Below are positions 42,572-50,336 of a stretch of DNA of 57,010 nucleotides, piece after piece (the stretch's first letter is position 1; the number at the start of each line of letters is the position of its first letter). The notes beneath the pieces are model-generated. The model searched no databases, was not told the DNA's origin, and saw only the letters and a program-made list of their open reading frames with translations. This stretch comes from Limosilactobacillus pulli (GTDB lineage Bacteria; Bacillota; Bacilli; Lactobacillales; Lactobacillaceae), in NCBI RefSeq assembly GCF_947381555.1, contig NZ_CANCWQ010000011.1, positions 1 to 57,010 of the forward strand. The letters are read 5' to 3'. The position numbers and the translations under genes are program-made.

Positions 42572-42697
42572 TTATTTCAAGTCAGCTGAGATCATGCTCA
42601 GTTCTTGATCGGCGATTTCGGCATCCAGCATGGCCCGATCGTCATTTTCGATCAATTTCTTAAGTTCGTTCAATTCGTGCATGTTCTTTTTAAACAT
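42572..42697 (-). CDS. Acidic 41-residue microprotein, unknown
   Basis: The frame reads MFKKNMHELNELKKLIEND and continues to ISADLK, with ten acidic and six basic residues. Leucines and isoleucines are spaced as in an amphipathic helix or short coiled coil. ATG 42697 has GGGGAG 9 bases before it; a nearer in-frame ATG (42706) touches that site and is unlikely. It has its own consensus promoter (42765-42793) and terminator, so it is a real unit, divergent from another small gene at 43100. The family is not recognised. Confidence 0.72.
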   Translation of the reverse strand: MFKKNMHELNELKKLIENDDRAMLDAEIADQELSMISADLK

Positions 42698-42764
42698 AGA
42701 TTTCATCTCCCCGAATAATATGGATTTGTGAATGAATTAATTGTTAACCTCTGTGATGTCTAAG

Positions 42765-42793
42765 ACTATACACCCAATTGGTATTATTGACAA
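42765..42793 (-). promoter_or_regulatory. Promoter of the 41-residue protein gene
   Basis: On the minus strand -35 TTGTCA (42788-42793), 17-base spacer, -10 TATAGT (42765-42770). The spacer holds ACCAATTGGGT, a near palindrome that could be an operator. Confidence 0.75.
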
Positions 42794-43025
42794 GTGCCTA
42801 TTTTAAGCTATTTTTGGTTTTTATGCCTAAATTGGTATAGGTCAAATTGGCGGAAAACGTTTATCAATTTTTTATTGTGAAAATAGTGCTAACGTTTCCA
42901 AAGGTCAACGCAGACTGGCTTTCCAGCTTAGAAATTAAAAAATGAGCAAGATGCCCAAAATCAGTCAGATAATCAAAAAATTTTTTTGAATTTTATTGAT
43001 GACAGCTTGGTTGTAATAATAGTTG

Positions 43026-43054
43026 TTGATTTTTGATACCTTGACCCTTATAAT
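43026..43054 (+). promoter_or_regulatory. Promoter of the 43-residue protein gene
   Basis: -35 TTGATT (43026-43031), 17-base spacer, perfect -10 TATAAT (43049-43054). Confidence 0.75.
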
Positions 43055-43099
43055 TGGAATGTTGATTATTTACGTTAGATATAAAGGAGGCATATTGCT

Positions 43100-43231
43100 A
43101 TGCGTAAAGCACATCCATACGGCGTACAAGGCCGTCGCCCAGTCGCAGACCGTTACACGCGGGCTAAGAAGGAAAAGAAAATCGAAGCTATTCGTAAGTG
43201 GGCTAAGCAAAAGCCAGCTGAAGAAAAGTAA
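43100..43231 (+). CDS. Highly basic 43-residue microprotein, unknown
   Basis: The frame starts MRKAHPYGVQGRRPVADRY and ends QKPAEEK. It has nine Lys, six Arg, one His and five acidic residues, a net charge near +10, and a helical AKKEKKIEAIRKWAKQK stretch. The ribosome site AAAGGAGG is perfect and the promoter has TATAAT. A perfect terminator follows. Codons are those of highly expressed genes (CGT, GCT, AAG, GAA). It could bind RNA, ribosomes or nucleoid, but I recognise no family. It is transcribed away from the acidic 41-residue gene. Confidence 0.78.
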   Translation: MRKAHPYGVQGRRPVADRYTRAKKEKKIEAIRKWAKQKPAEEK

Positions 43232-43246
43232 TTTGCTTTTCCATTT

Positions 43247-43288
43247 AAAAAAGACCTCATCCAGGCTGACTGTGATGAGGTCTTTTTT
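43247..43288 (+). terminator. Terminator of the 43-residue protein gene
   Basis: AAAAAAGACCTCATC and GATGAGGTCTTTTTT form a long perfect stem. Confidence 0.95.
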
Positions 43289-43323
43289 ATGCTGATTTTT
43301 AATTAAGATCATTTAAGTATAAT

Positions 43324-43353
43324 AAAAGCACTGATCAGCCTGACCAGTGCTTT
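43324..43353 (-). terminator. tRNA-Arg terminator
   Basis: On the minus strand AAAGCACTG and CAGTGCTTT pair and are followed by a T-rich tract. Confidence 0.85.
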
Positions 43354-43365
43354 GATGTACCTAAA

Positions 43366-43437
43366 TGCGCCCCCCGGGAGTCGAACCCGGATCTCGAGAA
43401 CCGGAATCTCACGTGCGATCCATTACACTAAGGGCGC
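43366..43437 (-). tRNA. tRNA-Arg (anticodon CCG)
   Basis: The minus strand folds into a 72-base cloverleaf. Acceptor arms are GCGCCCT and GGGGCGC, with discriminator A. The anticodon stem TGAGA/TCTCG holds loop TTCCGGT, anticodon CCG. The T-arm is CCGGG-TTCGACT-CCCGG. It reads CGG arginine codons, which are common in the window. CCA is not encoded. It has its own promoter and terminator. Confidence 0.95.
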
Positions 43438-43480
43438 ATCTTGTTTAGATGAGTTCGCATAAATAACGCGAACGTTTATT

Positions 43481-43509
43481 ATAATATCCTTTGCAGCACC
43501 AAAATGCAA
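43481..43509 (-). promoter_or_regulatory. tRNA-Arg promoter
   Basis: On the minus strand -35 TTGCAT (43504-43509), 17-base spacer, -10 TATTAT (43481-43486). Confidence 0.75.
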
Positions 43510-43643
43510 GAGGAAAATGAATATTTTTACAAAAATATTGGATGGATCCAATTTGATGAAAACTAAATACATTTCCATGGACAAGTTAGTCGGTTTTGAG
43601 TATCATAAACAACGTAGGTTAGTGTGATTGTTTAGCTAGCAGA

Positions 43644-43681
43644 CAAAATTGCCAATTTTTTCCTTAAATTTGGCAATTTTG
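43644..43681. promoter_or_regulatory. Inverted repeat upstream of gap, possible operator
   Basis: CAAAATTGCCAA (43644-43655) and TTGGCAATTTTG (43670-43681) are exact 12-base complements with a 14-base spacer. They end 13 bases before the extended -10 of gap, TG-G-TAAACT (43694-43702), covering the -35 region. Confidence 0.6.
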
Positions 43682-43693
43682 GATGAAAAGTTG

Positions 43694-43702
43694 TGGTAAA
43701 CT
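43694..43702 (+). promoter_or_regulatory. gap operon promoter (extended -10)
   Basis: TG-G-TAAACT lies about 45 bases before the gap start; the -35 is weak. Confidence 0.55.
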
Positions 43703-43746
43703 AAACAAGAACATTGAATTATTTTCCTAAAGGAGGAAATTGCAGT

Positions 43747-44760
43747 ATGACTGTAAAAATTGGTATTAATGGCTTTGGCCGTATTGGTCGTTTGGCTTTC
43801 CGTCGGATCCACGAACTGGGCTCCAAGGACATTGAAGTTGTTGCAATCAACGATTTGACTACTCCTTCAATGCTGGCCTACCTGCTGAAGTACGACTCTA
43901 CTCACGGCAAGTTCCCTGGCGAAGTTTCTTCCACTGACAAGGGCATCGTTGTTGATGGCAAGGAATACCCTGTATACGCTGAACGCGACGCACGGAACAT
44001 TCCTTGGGTTAAGAACGATGGTGTTGACTTCGTTCTGGAATGTACTGGTTTCTACACTTCTGCAGAAAAGTCACAAGCACACCTGGACGCTGGCGCAAAG
44101 CGTGTGCTGATTTCTGCACCTGCTGGTAACATCCCAACTGTTGTTCCTGGTGTTAACCTGGACACGCTGAAGGCTGACGACAAGATCGTTTCTGCTGGTT
44201 CTTGCACGACCAGCTGCCTGGCTCCAATGGCTTACTTCCTGAACAAGGAATTCGGCGTTAAGGTTGGTACCATGACTACGATCCACGCATTTACTTCCAC
44301 GCAAGCTATCCTGGACGGTCCTCGTGGCAAGAAGATGCGTAACAACCGTACTGCAAGCACGAACACGATTCCTCACTCTTCTGGTGCTGCCAAGGCTATC
44401 GGCCTGGTTATCCCAGAACTGAACGGTAAGCTGTCCGGTCACGCACAACGTGTTGGTGTCGTTGACGGTTCCCTGACTGAACTTGTTTCTATCCTGGACA
44501 AGGAAGTTACGGTTGATGAAGTCAACGCTGCTATGAAGAAGGCAACTGAAGGCAACGAAGCCTTTGGTTACACTGAAGACCCAATCGTATCTTCTGACAT
44601 CATTGGTTCTACTTACGGTTCTGTCTTCGACCCATCTCAAACTGAAATCATGTCTGATGGCGAAGGCGCACAACTGGTTAAGACGGTTGCTTGGTACGAC
44701 AACGAATACGGCTTCACTTGCAACATGATCCGTACGCTGCTTCACTTCGCTACTCTGTAA
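43747..44760 (+). CDS. gap: Glyceraldehyde-3-phosphate dehydrogenase
   Basis: This 337-residue NAD enzyme of lower glycolysis begins VKIGINGFGRIGRLAFRR, has the catalytic cysteine in SAGSCTTSCLAP (about residue 155), its His partner in TTIHAFTSTQ (about 180), and the C-terminal WYDNEYGFTCNMIRTL. ATG 43747 is chosen with AAAGGAGG upstream; an in-frame ATG at 43714 lies before that site. Codon bias is extreme, matching a very abundant protein. It is first of gap-pgk-tpiA-eno, with a hairpin before pgk that may tune the ratio. Confidence 0.98.
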   Translation: MTVKIGINGFGRIGRLAFRRIHELGSKDIEVVAINDLTTPSMLAYLLKYDSTHGKFPGEVSSTDKGIVVDGKEYPVYAERDARNIPWVKNDGVDFVLECTGFYTSAEKSQAHLDAGAKRVLISAPAGNIPTVVPGVNLDTLKADDKIVSAGSCTTSCLAPMAYFLNKEFGVKVGTMTTIHAFTSTQAILDGPRGKKMRNNRTASTNTIPHSSGAAKAIGLVIPELNGKLSGHAQRVGVVDGSLTELVSILDKEVTVDEVNAAMKKATEGNEAFGYTEDPIVSSDIIGSTYGSVFDPSQTEIMSDGEGAQLVKTVAWYDNEYGFTCNMIRTLLHFATL

Positions 44761-44790
44761 TGGTAATGCGAACTGAATAGTACCAATTAG

Positions 44791-44827
44791 GAAGGCGGGA
44801 GGAGGAAACTCCGCCCGCCTTCTTTTC
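44791..44827 (+). terminator. gap-pgk hairpin, terminator or processing site
   Basis: GAAGGCGGG (44791-44799) and CCCGCCTTC pair perfectly around a loop with AGGAGGAAACTCC, then TTTTC. Partial readthrough into pgk is likely. Confidence 0.8.
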
Positions 44828-44851
44828 AAATTAAGGAGGAATTGGTCAATT

Positions 44852-46060
44852 ATGGCTAAAATGACTGTTGAAGATCTTCCATTGGAAGGCAAAAAGGTTT
44901 TGATGCGTGTTGACTTCAACGTGCCAATCAAAGACGGTGTCGTTGGTGACGACAACCGAATCGTGGCTGCACTGCCAACGATCAACTATGTAATCGATCA
45001 TGGTGGTCGGGCAATTCTGTTCTCCCACCTTGGTCGAATCAAGAAGGAAGAAGACAAGCCAGGTCTGTCACTGCGTCCAGTTGCAGAACGGCTTTCCAAC
45101 CTGTTGAACAAGCCAGTTACCTTCGTTCCAGTAACGGAAGGTAAGCAATTGGAAGATGCCATCAACCAAATGAACAATGGCGACGTACTGCTGGTTCAAA
45201 ATACGCGTTACGAAGACGTTAAGGATGGCGAATACGTCAAGCGTGAATCTGGTAACGACCCTGAACTTGGTAAGTACTGGGCTTCCTTGGGCGATGTCTT
45301 TGTCAACGATGCCTTTGGTACGGCTCACCGTGCCCACGCTTCCAACGTCGGGATTGCGCAAGCGATCGGCGAAGGCAAGTCAGGTGTTGGTTTCTTGATG
45401 GAAAAGGAAATCAAGTTCTTGGGTGATGCCGTTGACAACCCGGTTCGTCCTTTTGTTGCCATCCTGGGTGGTGCCAAGGTTTCTGACAAGATTGGCGTTA
45501 TCGATCACCTGTTGGACAAGGCCGACAAGATCATCATCGGTGGCGGTATGGCCTACACGTTCTACGCAGCTAAGGGCATCAAGACTGGTAATTCACTGGT
45601 TGAAAAAGACAAGATCGACGTTGCCAAGCAAATTATGGACAAAGCCGGTGACAAGCTGGTACTGCCAATTGACAATGTAGTTGCCGATGCCTTCAAGAAT
45701 GATGCCAACACCAAGGTAGTCGAAGGCGACATTGACGATGGCTGGATGGCCCTGGATATTGGCCCTAAGACGATTGAACTGTACAAGAGCGTATTGGCTG
45801 ATGCTAAGACGGTTGTATGGAACGGTCCAATGGGTGTCTTTGAAATGAGCAACTTTGCCAAGGGTACGCTGGAAATCGGCAAGTTCCTGGGCACGCTGAC
45901 GGATGCTACGACGATTGTTGGTGGCGGGGACTCTACGGCCGCTGCTAAGCAATTGGGGATTGCCGACCGTCTGAGCCACATTTCAACTGGTGGCGGTGCC
46001 TCATTGACTTACTTGGAAGGTAAGGAACTGCCAGGGATTGCAGCAATTTCCGAAAAGTAA
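44852..46060 (+). CDS. pgk: Phosphoglycerate kinase
   Basis: The 402-residue enzyme makes ATP from 1,3-bisphosphoglycerate. It has the N-terminal KKVLMRVDFNVPIKDG, the substrate motif ILFSHLGR, FVNDAFGTAHRAHASNVG, the middle VAILGGAKVSDKIGV, and the nucleotide-binding MGVFE and GGGDSTAAAKQLG with STGGGASL near the end. The start follows AAGGAGG. Codon use is as biased as in gap. A terminator hairpin lies between it and tpiA. Confidence 0.98.
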   Translation: MAKMTVEDLPLEGKKVLMRVDFNVPIKDGVVGDDNRIVAALPTINYVIDHGGRAILFSHLGRIKKEEDKPGLSLRPVAERLSNLLNKPVTFVPVTEGKQLEDAINQMNNGDVLLVQNTRYEDVKDGEYVKRESGNDPELGKYWASLGDVFVNDAFGTAHRAHASNVGIAQAIGEGKSGVGFLMEKEIKFLGDAVDNPVRPFVAILGGAKVSDKIGVIDHLLDKADKIIIGGGMAYTFYAAKGIKTGNSLVEKDKIDVAKQIMDKAGDKLVLPIDNVVADAFKNDANTKVVEGDIDDGWMALDIGPKTIELYKSVLADAKTVVWNGPMGVFEMSNFAKGTLEIGKFLGTLTDATTIVGGGDSTAAAKQLGIADRLSHISTGGGASLTYLEGKELPGIAAISEK

Positions 46061-46068
46061 AGATATTT

Positions 46069-46109
46069 AAGCGATTGATTAGCATAGTAGCGATTCAATC
46101 GCTTTTTTT
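46069..46109 (+). terminator. pgk terminator
   Basis: AAGCGATTGA (46069-46078) and TCAATCGCTT (46095-46104) pair perfectly, followed by TTTTT. Confidence 0.9.
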
Positions 46110-46153
46110 GATAAAATAAAAGTAGCGGAAAAATAATTAGAGGAGGCTTTTGC

Positions 46154-46903
46154 ATGCGCGTACCAATTGTTGCGGGCAACTGGAAGATGAATAAGACGGT
46201 TTCAGAGGCCGTTGAATTTGTTAATTACGTTAAAAACGATCTCCCAGACCCTAGTGAGCGTGAAACCATTCTGGCTGCACCCACGCTGTCTTTAACGTCA
46301 ATGGTACAAGCGGCGAAAGATACGCCGTTAAAAATCGCTGCTGAAAATTGTTATAGTCGAATTGCGGGGGCCTATACCGGCGAAACCAGTCCACGCTCTT
46401 TGTCTTTAGCAGGCATTCATCATGTCATCTTAGGGCATTCTGAGCGGCGGCGGCTGTTTAACGAGACCGATGAACTAATCAATCAAAAGGTTCAGGTGGC
46501 CTTGCGCAATGGCCTGTGCCCAATCGTCTGCTGTGATGATACAATGGGACGCCGAATTGCCGGTAAGAAGGTTCGCTGGGTTGTCAGCCGCATTCTGGCC
46601 GATTTAAAAGGTCTGTCACCGATTGACGTTACCAAGGTTACGATGGCCTTTGAGCCAAGCTGGGCAATCGGTACCGGGCAAAGCGCCGACCCAGAGCAGG
46701 CGGCAGAAGGATGCTACCTGATTCGTCAGACGATTCGCGATATGTATGGCGAAGATATTGGCAATGCCGTGCGAATTCTTTATGGTGGCAGCGTCAATGA
46801 GACCAATATCAATGCGCTGATGGCCTATGATGATATCGATGGCGTTTTGGTTGGTGGCGCCAGTCTGGACCCCAACCGATTTTTAAAGCTTGTAAACTCT
46901 TAA
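46154..46903 (+). CDS. tpiA: Triosephosphate isomerase, divergent
   Basis: The 249-residue TIM barrel keeps its catalytic residues: NWKMN (Lys about 12), LGHSERR (His about 95), EPSWAIGTG (Glu about 167), YGGSV and GGASL. Between them it is unusual. Where relatives have CVGETLEQRE, it reads CCDDTMGRRIAGKKVRW, changing a conserved Glu, and the active-loop motif begins AFEP rather than AYEP. Codons are ordinary (CGG, CGA, TTT common), in contrast to gap, pgk and eno around it, so expression is probably lower. In heterofermenters the phosphoketolase path makes glyceraldehyde 3-phosphate directly, which could relax constraint. It starts behind AGAGGAGG. Confidence 0.9.
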   Translation: MRVPIVAGNWKMNKTVSEAVEFVNYVKNDLPDPSERETILAAPTLSLTSMVQAAKDTPLKIAAENCYSRIAGAYTGETSPRSLSLAGIHHVILGHSERRRLFNETDELINQKVQVALRNGLCPIVCCDDTMGRRIAGKKVRWVVSRILADLKGLSPIDVTKVTMAFEPSWAIGTGQSADPEQAAEGCYLIRQTIRDMYGEDIGNAVRILYGGSVNETNINALMAYDDIDGVLVGGASLDPNRFLKLVNS

Positions 46904-46911
46904 GATAAAGC

Positions 46912-46940
46912 TTGTTTTAAATTGTTCTGAATAATACAAT
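46912..46940 (+). promoter_or_regulatory. Probable eno promoter
   Basis: -35 TTGTTT (46912-46917), 17-base spacer, -10 TACAAT (46935-46940). A small hairpin TGGAAAG/CTTTCCA follows in the leader. It lets eno be expressed apart from tpiA. Confidence 0.65.
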
Positions 46941-46991
46941 GGAAAGCGGAAGAACTTTCCAATTTTAAAATGACAGAGGAGAGATTCATCA

Positions 46992-48314
46992 ATGTCACTC
47001 ATTACTGATATTTATGCTCGTGAAGTCCTGGACTCACGTGGTAACCCAACTGTTGAAGCAGAAGTCTACACTGAAGCTGGCGGTGTTGGCCGCGGTATCG
47101 TACCTTCTGGTGCTTCTACTGGTGAACACGAAGCGGTTGAACTTCGCGATGGCGACAAGAACCGTTTTGGCGGCAAGGGCGTTCTGAAGGCCGTTGCTAA
47201 CGTCAACAACGTAATTGCCAAGGAAATCGTCGGCATGGAAGTTACTGACCAAGTTGCAATCGATAAGGCAATGATCAAGCTTGACGGTACGCCTAACAAG
47301 GGCAAGCTGGGTGCCAACGCTATCTTGGCCGTTTCCCTGGCTGCTGCTCGGGCTGCTGCTGATGAACTGCAAGTGCCACTGTACAACTACCTTGGCGGCT
47401 TCAACGCTCATCTGCTGCCAACGCCAATGATGAACGTTATCAATGGTGGTGCCCACTCTGACAACAAGGTTGACTTCCAAGAATTCATGATCATGCCAGT
47501 TGGTGCACCAACTGTTCGTGAAGCTATCCGTTGGGGTGCGGAGACTTTCCACGCCCTGAAGAAGGAACTGGAAGCTGCTGGTAAGGTTACCTCAGTTGGT
47601 GACGAAGGTGGTTTTGCTCCTGACTTTGCCAACAACGAAGAACCATTCCAATACCTGATCAAGGCGATTGAAGACGCTGGCTACAAGCCAGGTAAGGACA
47701 TTGCCATTGCTTGCGACGTTGCTGCTTCTGAACTTTGGAACGATGAAGACAAGAAGTACAAGCTGCGTTGGTCCACTGGTGAAGAATACACCACTGAAGA
47801 ATGGATCGAATACCTGACTGGTATCATTGAAAAGTACCCAATCGTATCCGTTGAAGACCCAATCGACGAAAACAACTGGGATGACTGGGTAACGATTACC
47901 AACAAGCTGGGTAAGAAGGTTCAACTGGTTGGTGACGACTTCTTCGTTACGAACACGGACTACCTGCGCAAGGGTATCAAGATGGGTGCTGCCAACTCCA
48001 TCCTGATCAAGCTGAACCAAATTGGTACGCTGACTGAAACGGTTGAAGCAATCGAAATGGCTAAGGAAGCCGGCTACACGGCTATCGTTTCCCACCGTTC
48101 TGGTGAAACTGAAGACACGACGATTGCTGACCTGGTTGTTGCTACTAACGCCGGCCAAATCAAGACTGGTTCCATGAGCCGGACTGACCGTCTTGCTAAG
48201 TACAACCAACTGATGCGGATCGAAGACAACCTGGGCGACGTTGCTCAATACAAGGGGATTCACTCCTTCTACAACCTGAGCGAACAAGCTCGTCAAGACA
48301 TCGAAAACCGTTAA
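46992..48314 (+). CDS. eno: Enolase
   Basis: This 440-residue Mg enzyme makes phosphoenolpyruvate. Family points are AREVLDSRGNPTVEAEV at the start, VPSGASTGEHEAVELRDGD, GGAHSDNKVDFQEFMIMPVGA, the metal ligands around SVEDPIDENNWDDW and VGDDFFVTN, and the catalytic-lysine stretch ANSILIKLNQIGTLTET with SHRSGETEDTTIADL. Codon bias is extreme. It has its own likely promoter, an AGAGGAGAG ribosome site and a strong terminator. Confidence 0.98.
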   Translation: MSLITDIYAREVLDSRGNPTVEAEVYTEAGGVGRGIVPSGASTGEHEAVELRDGDKNRFGGKGVLKAVANVNNVIAKEIVGMEVTDQVAIDKAMIKLDGTPNKGKLGANAILAVSLAAARAAADELQVPLYNYLGGFNAHLLPTPMMNVINGGAHSDNKVDFQEFMIMPVGAPTVREAIRWGAETFHALKKELEAAGKVTSVGDEGGFAPDFANNEEPFQYLIKAIEDAGYKPGKDIAIACDVAASELWNDEDKKYKLRWSTGEEYTTEEWIEYLTGIIEKYPIVSVEDPIDENNWDDWVTITNKLGKKVQLVGDDFFVTNTDYLRKGIKMGAANSILIKLNQIGTLTETVEAIEMAKEAGYTAIVSHRSGETEDTTIADLVVATNAGQIKTGSMSRTDRLAKYNQLMRIEDNLGDVAQYKGIHSFYNLSEQARQDIENR

Positions 48315-48333
48315 TTTTTCAATTAATGATTTT

Positions 48334-48366
48334 AAAGCGTTTGGATTTTTCCAAACGCTTTTTTTG
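48334..48366 (+). terminator. eno terminator
   Basis: AAAGCGTTTGG (48334-48344) and CCAAACGCTTT (48351-48361) pair perfectly, followed by TTTTT. Confidence 0.95.
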
Positions 48367-48425
48367 CGACCGCAAATCTGTGCTAGACTAGTTTAGTAAC
48401 AAGAATTTTTGGGTGTGAAGAGAAA

Positions 48426-49976
48426 GTGAAAACTACAAGAATTGCAAGACTCAGGTATGCAAATCTACGTCAGCTTGGCCGCGCCACCATCATTGGCCTG
48501 CTTGCCGGACTAGTTGTAAGTTTGTTTCGCTGGGCAATTCAGAATCTGTTAAATGGGGTCATCAGAGCATTTGGATATTTTCATGGTCATCCATTTTGGC
48601 TGCTGCCTTGGAGTTTGGCAAGCATACTGGTCGCGCTTTTTTTAGGACGATTGGTGCAGAAAAATCCGGATATTAAAGGTTCTGGGATTCCTCAAGTTGA
48701 GGGACAGCTGACAGGACAGTTTGATGAAAAATGGTGGCCGGTACTGTGGCGCAAGTTTTTTGGTGGCATTATCAGTATTGGCTCGGGGCTGTTCTTGGGG
48801 CGAGAAGGTCCCTCGATTCAACTAGGAGCCGCGATCGGCCAAGGAATTGCCGAAAAAAATACCGGTACTGAAATCGAAAGACGCGTTGGGATTGCCAGCG
48901 GGGCTGCGGCTGGACTTTCAGCGGCCTTTAATGCTCCAATTGCCAGTACAATGTTTATCTTAGAAGAGGTTTATCATAACTTTTCGCCGTTAGTCTGGCT
49001 GTCGGTGTTTATCAGTTCCTTGGCCGCTAATTTAGTATCGATGGCTTTCTTTGGATTAGCGCCAGATCTGAATGTGCCACATGAGGTGCTGCTTCCAGCT
49101 TCACAGTACTGGCATCTAATCTTGCTGGGAATCTTACTGGGGCTATTGGGGCGACTGTATCAGGTTGTGATTTTGCAGCTGCCAAAATGGATGCACAAGC
49201 TGCATTTCTTAAAACCAGCTTGGTATCCGGTGATTCCGTTTTTACTGGTAATTCCAATTGCCTGGTGGTGGCCGATAACGCTGGGTGGCGGCAATAATCT
49301 GGTCGTGGCGCTGCCTAAGATGCCGGCTGAGTTTAAAGTGATGCTGGGATTGTTTATCTTACGCTTTGTTTTTTCCATGATCAGCTATGCTTCTGAGCTG
49401 CCCGGGGGGATTTTTTTGCCGATCCTAACGCTGGGTGGCATTATCGGGGCACTCTATTGCGCAATCATGATCCATTGGGGATTGATTCCAGCCAAGTATC
49501 TGCCAAATTACGTTATCTGTGCTATGGCCGGCTACTTTGCCTGTATCAGCAAGGCCCCCTTTACGGCGATTTTATTGATTACGGAAATGGTGGGGACGCT
49601 GACACATCTGATGCCCCTGGCGATTGTCTCGATTGTGGCTTGGCTGGTGGTTGATCTGATGGGCGGCACGCCGATTTATGCGGCGATGTTTGCCAACATG
49701 ATGCACAAACATCCGCAAAGAGAGCTGTTGGGCCTGACCCAGATGACAACGCCGATTTTTGTTGGTTCCGTACTGGATGGCTGCTTAATTAAGGATTTTG
49801 ACTGGCCAGCCGGGGCGCTGATCACTTGCATCTATCGTGGTGAAAACCAGCTGATTCCGCGTGGCAATACCAGATTAAAGGCTGGTGATACGCTGGTCGT
49901 TCAATTGCGCGGTAAAAATCACATTGCCAACCAGGCACGGATCAATGCCGCGGCTCGGCAATCGTTGCATGATTAG
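48426..49976 (+). CDS. ClC-family chloride channel/antiporter with C-terminal TrkA-C domain
   Basis: This 516-residue protein has about eleven membrane segments and the three ClC selectivity motifs: GSGIPQVEGQL (about residue 79), GREGPSIQLGAAIGQGIAE with the gating Glu (about 127) and PGGIFLPIL (about 324). The proton-path Glu is present in APIASTMFILEEVYHNF, which points to Cl-/H+ exchange rather than a plain channel. The last 80 residues look like a TrkA-C/RCK-C ligand domain, ending LKAGDTLVVQLRGKNH. The start is GTG 48426 with GAAGAGA upstream. It is not part of the eno operon. Confidence 0.92.
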   Translation: MKTTRIARLRYANLRQLGRATIIGLLAGLVVSLFRWAIQNLLNGVIRAFGYFHGHPFWLLPWSLASILVALFLGRLVQKNPDIKGSGIPQVEGQLTGQFDEKWWPVLWRKFFGGIISIGSGLFLGREGPSIQLGAAIGQGIAEKNTGTEIERRVGIASGAAAGLSAAFNAPIASTMFILEEVYHNFSPLVWLSVFISSLAANLVSMAFFGLAPDLNVPHEVLLPASQYWHLILLGILLGLLGRLYQVVILQLPKWMHKLHFLKPAWYPVIPFLLVIPIAWWWPITLGGGNNLVVALPKMPAEFKVMLGLFILRFVFSMISYASELPGGIFLPILTLGGIIGALYCAIMIHWGLIPAKYLPNYVICAMAGYFACISKAPFTAILLITEMVGTLTHLMPLAIVSIVAWLVVDLMGGTPIYAAMFANMMHKHPQRELLGLTQMTTPIFVGSVLDGCLIKDFDWPAGALITCIYRGENQLIPRGNTRLKAGDTLVVQLRGKNHIANQARINAAARQSLHD

Positions 49977-50040
49977 CCAAATGACTGAAAATATGGTATG
50001 ATTTAACGGATATAGTGGGTGAAATAGGAGGAAATCTTTT

Positions 50041-50280
50041 TTGTATAATACGATTATGACCCTCTTCTTGATTGTCTGCGTCATTTTAATTGCTTGCGTA
50101 ATGATGCAGCCAGCCAAGAATGACAACGATGCCATGTCCGCTTTGACCGGGGGTGCTGGCGACCTGTTCAGTCGGCGCAAGGCTCGCGGTTTTGAAGCGG
50201 TTATGCAGATTGCTACGACCATCTTTGGTGCCCTCTTCTTTATTTTGGCACTGGCGCTGGTCTATGTTTCTTCACACTAG
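50041..50280 (+). CDS. secG: Preprotein translocase subunit SecG
   Basis: The 79-residue protein has two membrane segments (about residues 3-22 and 56-76) with a glycine-rich, charged loop GGAGDLFSRRKARGFE between them, the SecG hallmark. It helps SecA-driven translocation through SecYE. The start is TTG 50041 behind GGAGG. It precedes rnr and smpB, the standard secG-rnr-smpB order of Firmicutes. Confidence 0.95.
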   Translation: MYNTIMTLFLIVCVILIACVMMQPAKNDNDAMSALTGGAGDLFSRRKARGFEAVMQIATTIFGALFFILALALVYVSSH

Positions 50281-50285
50281 TTTAA

Positions 50286-50318
50286 GTGTCTCCTGCCAAT
50301 CTCAGGGGGCTTTTTATT
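50286..50318 (+). terminator. secG hairpin, weak terminator
   Basis: GTCTCCTG pairs with CAGGGGGC (with G-U pairs), followed by TTTTTATTTA. rnr starts 19 bases later. Confidence 0.6.
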
Positions 50319-50336
50319 TATTAAAGAGGTATATGG

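Larger units (their letters stand above)
42698..43099. other. 402-base divergent control region between two microprotein genes
   Basis: It holds no gene. It contains a promoter for each flanking small gene, a repeated AATTGGTAT (42776-42784 and 42830-42838, 54 bases apart), a lone GGTCAAA CtsR-like heptamer (42840-42846), and two weak cre-like sites (42852-42865, 42887-42900). It is strongly AT-rich toward 43000. Confidence 0.6.
43438..43746. other. 309-base divergent region between tRNA-Arg and gap
   Basis: No gene. It holds the tRNA promoter, two adjoining palindromes at 43520-43551, the 12-base-arm inverted repeat at 43644-43681, and an extended -10 for gap. The cggR regulator gene found here in many lactobacilli is absent. 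Confidence 0.65.

Noticed and set aside
42852..42900. Two cre (CcpA) sites, GGAAAACGTTTATC and TGCTAACGTTTCCA
   Set aside because: Each matches only about 11 of 14 consensus positions with mismatches at key arm bases, and neither flanking gene is a clear catabolic target.
43520..43539. AATATTTTT/AAAAATATT hairpin as a terminator
   Set aside because: It has no GC in the stem and no transcript arrives from either side; kept only as a possible operator.
43714..43746. Longer gap reading from ATG 43714
   Set aside because: The perfect ribosome site AAAGGAGG lies inside that extension, and GAPDH proteins begin at the MTVKIGINGFG position.
44071..44985. Long minus-strand open frame across gap and the pgk start
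   Set aside because: Same effect of strong codon bias on the opposite strand; it runs through a terminator hairpin and has no start signals.
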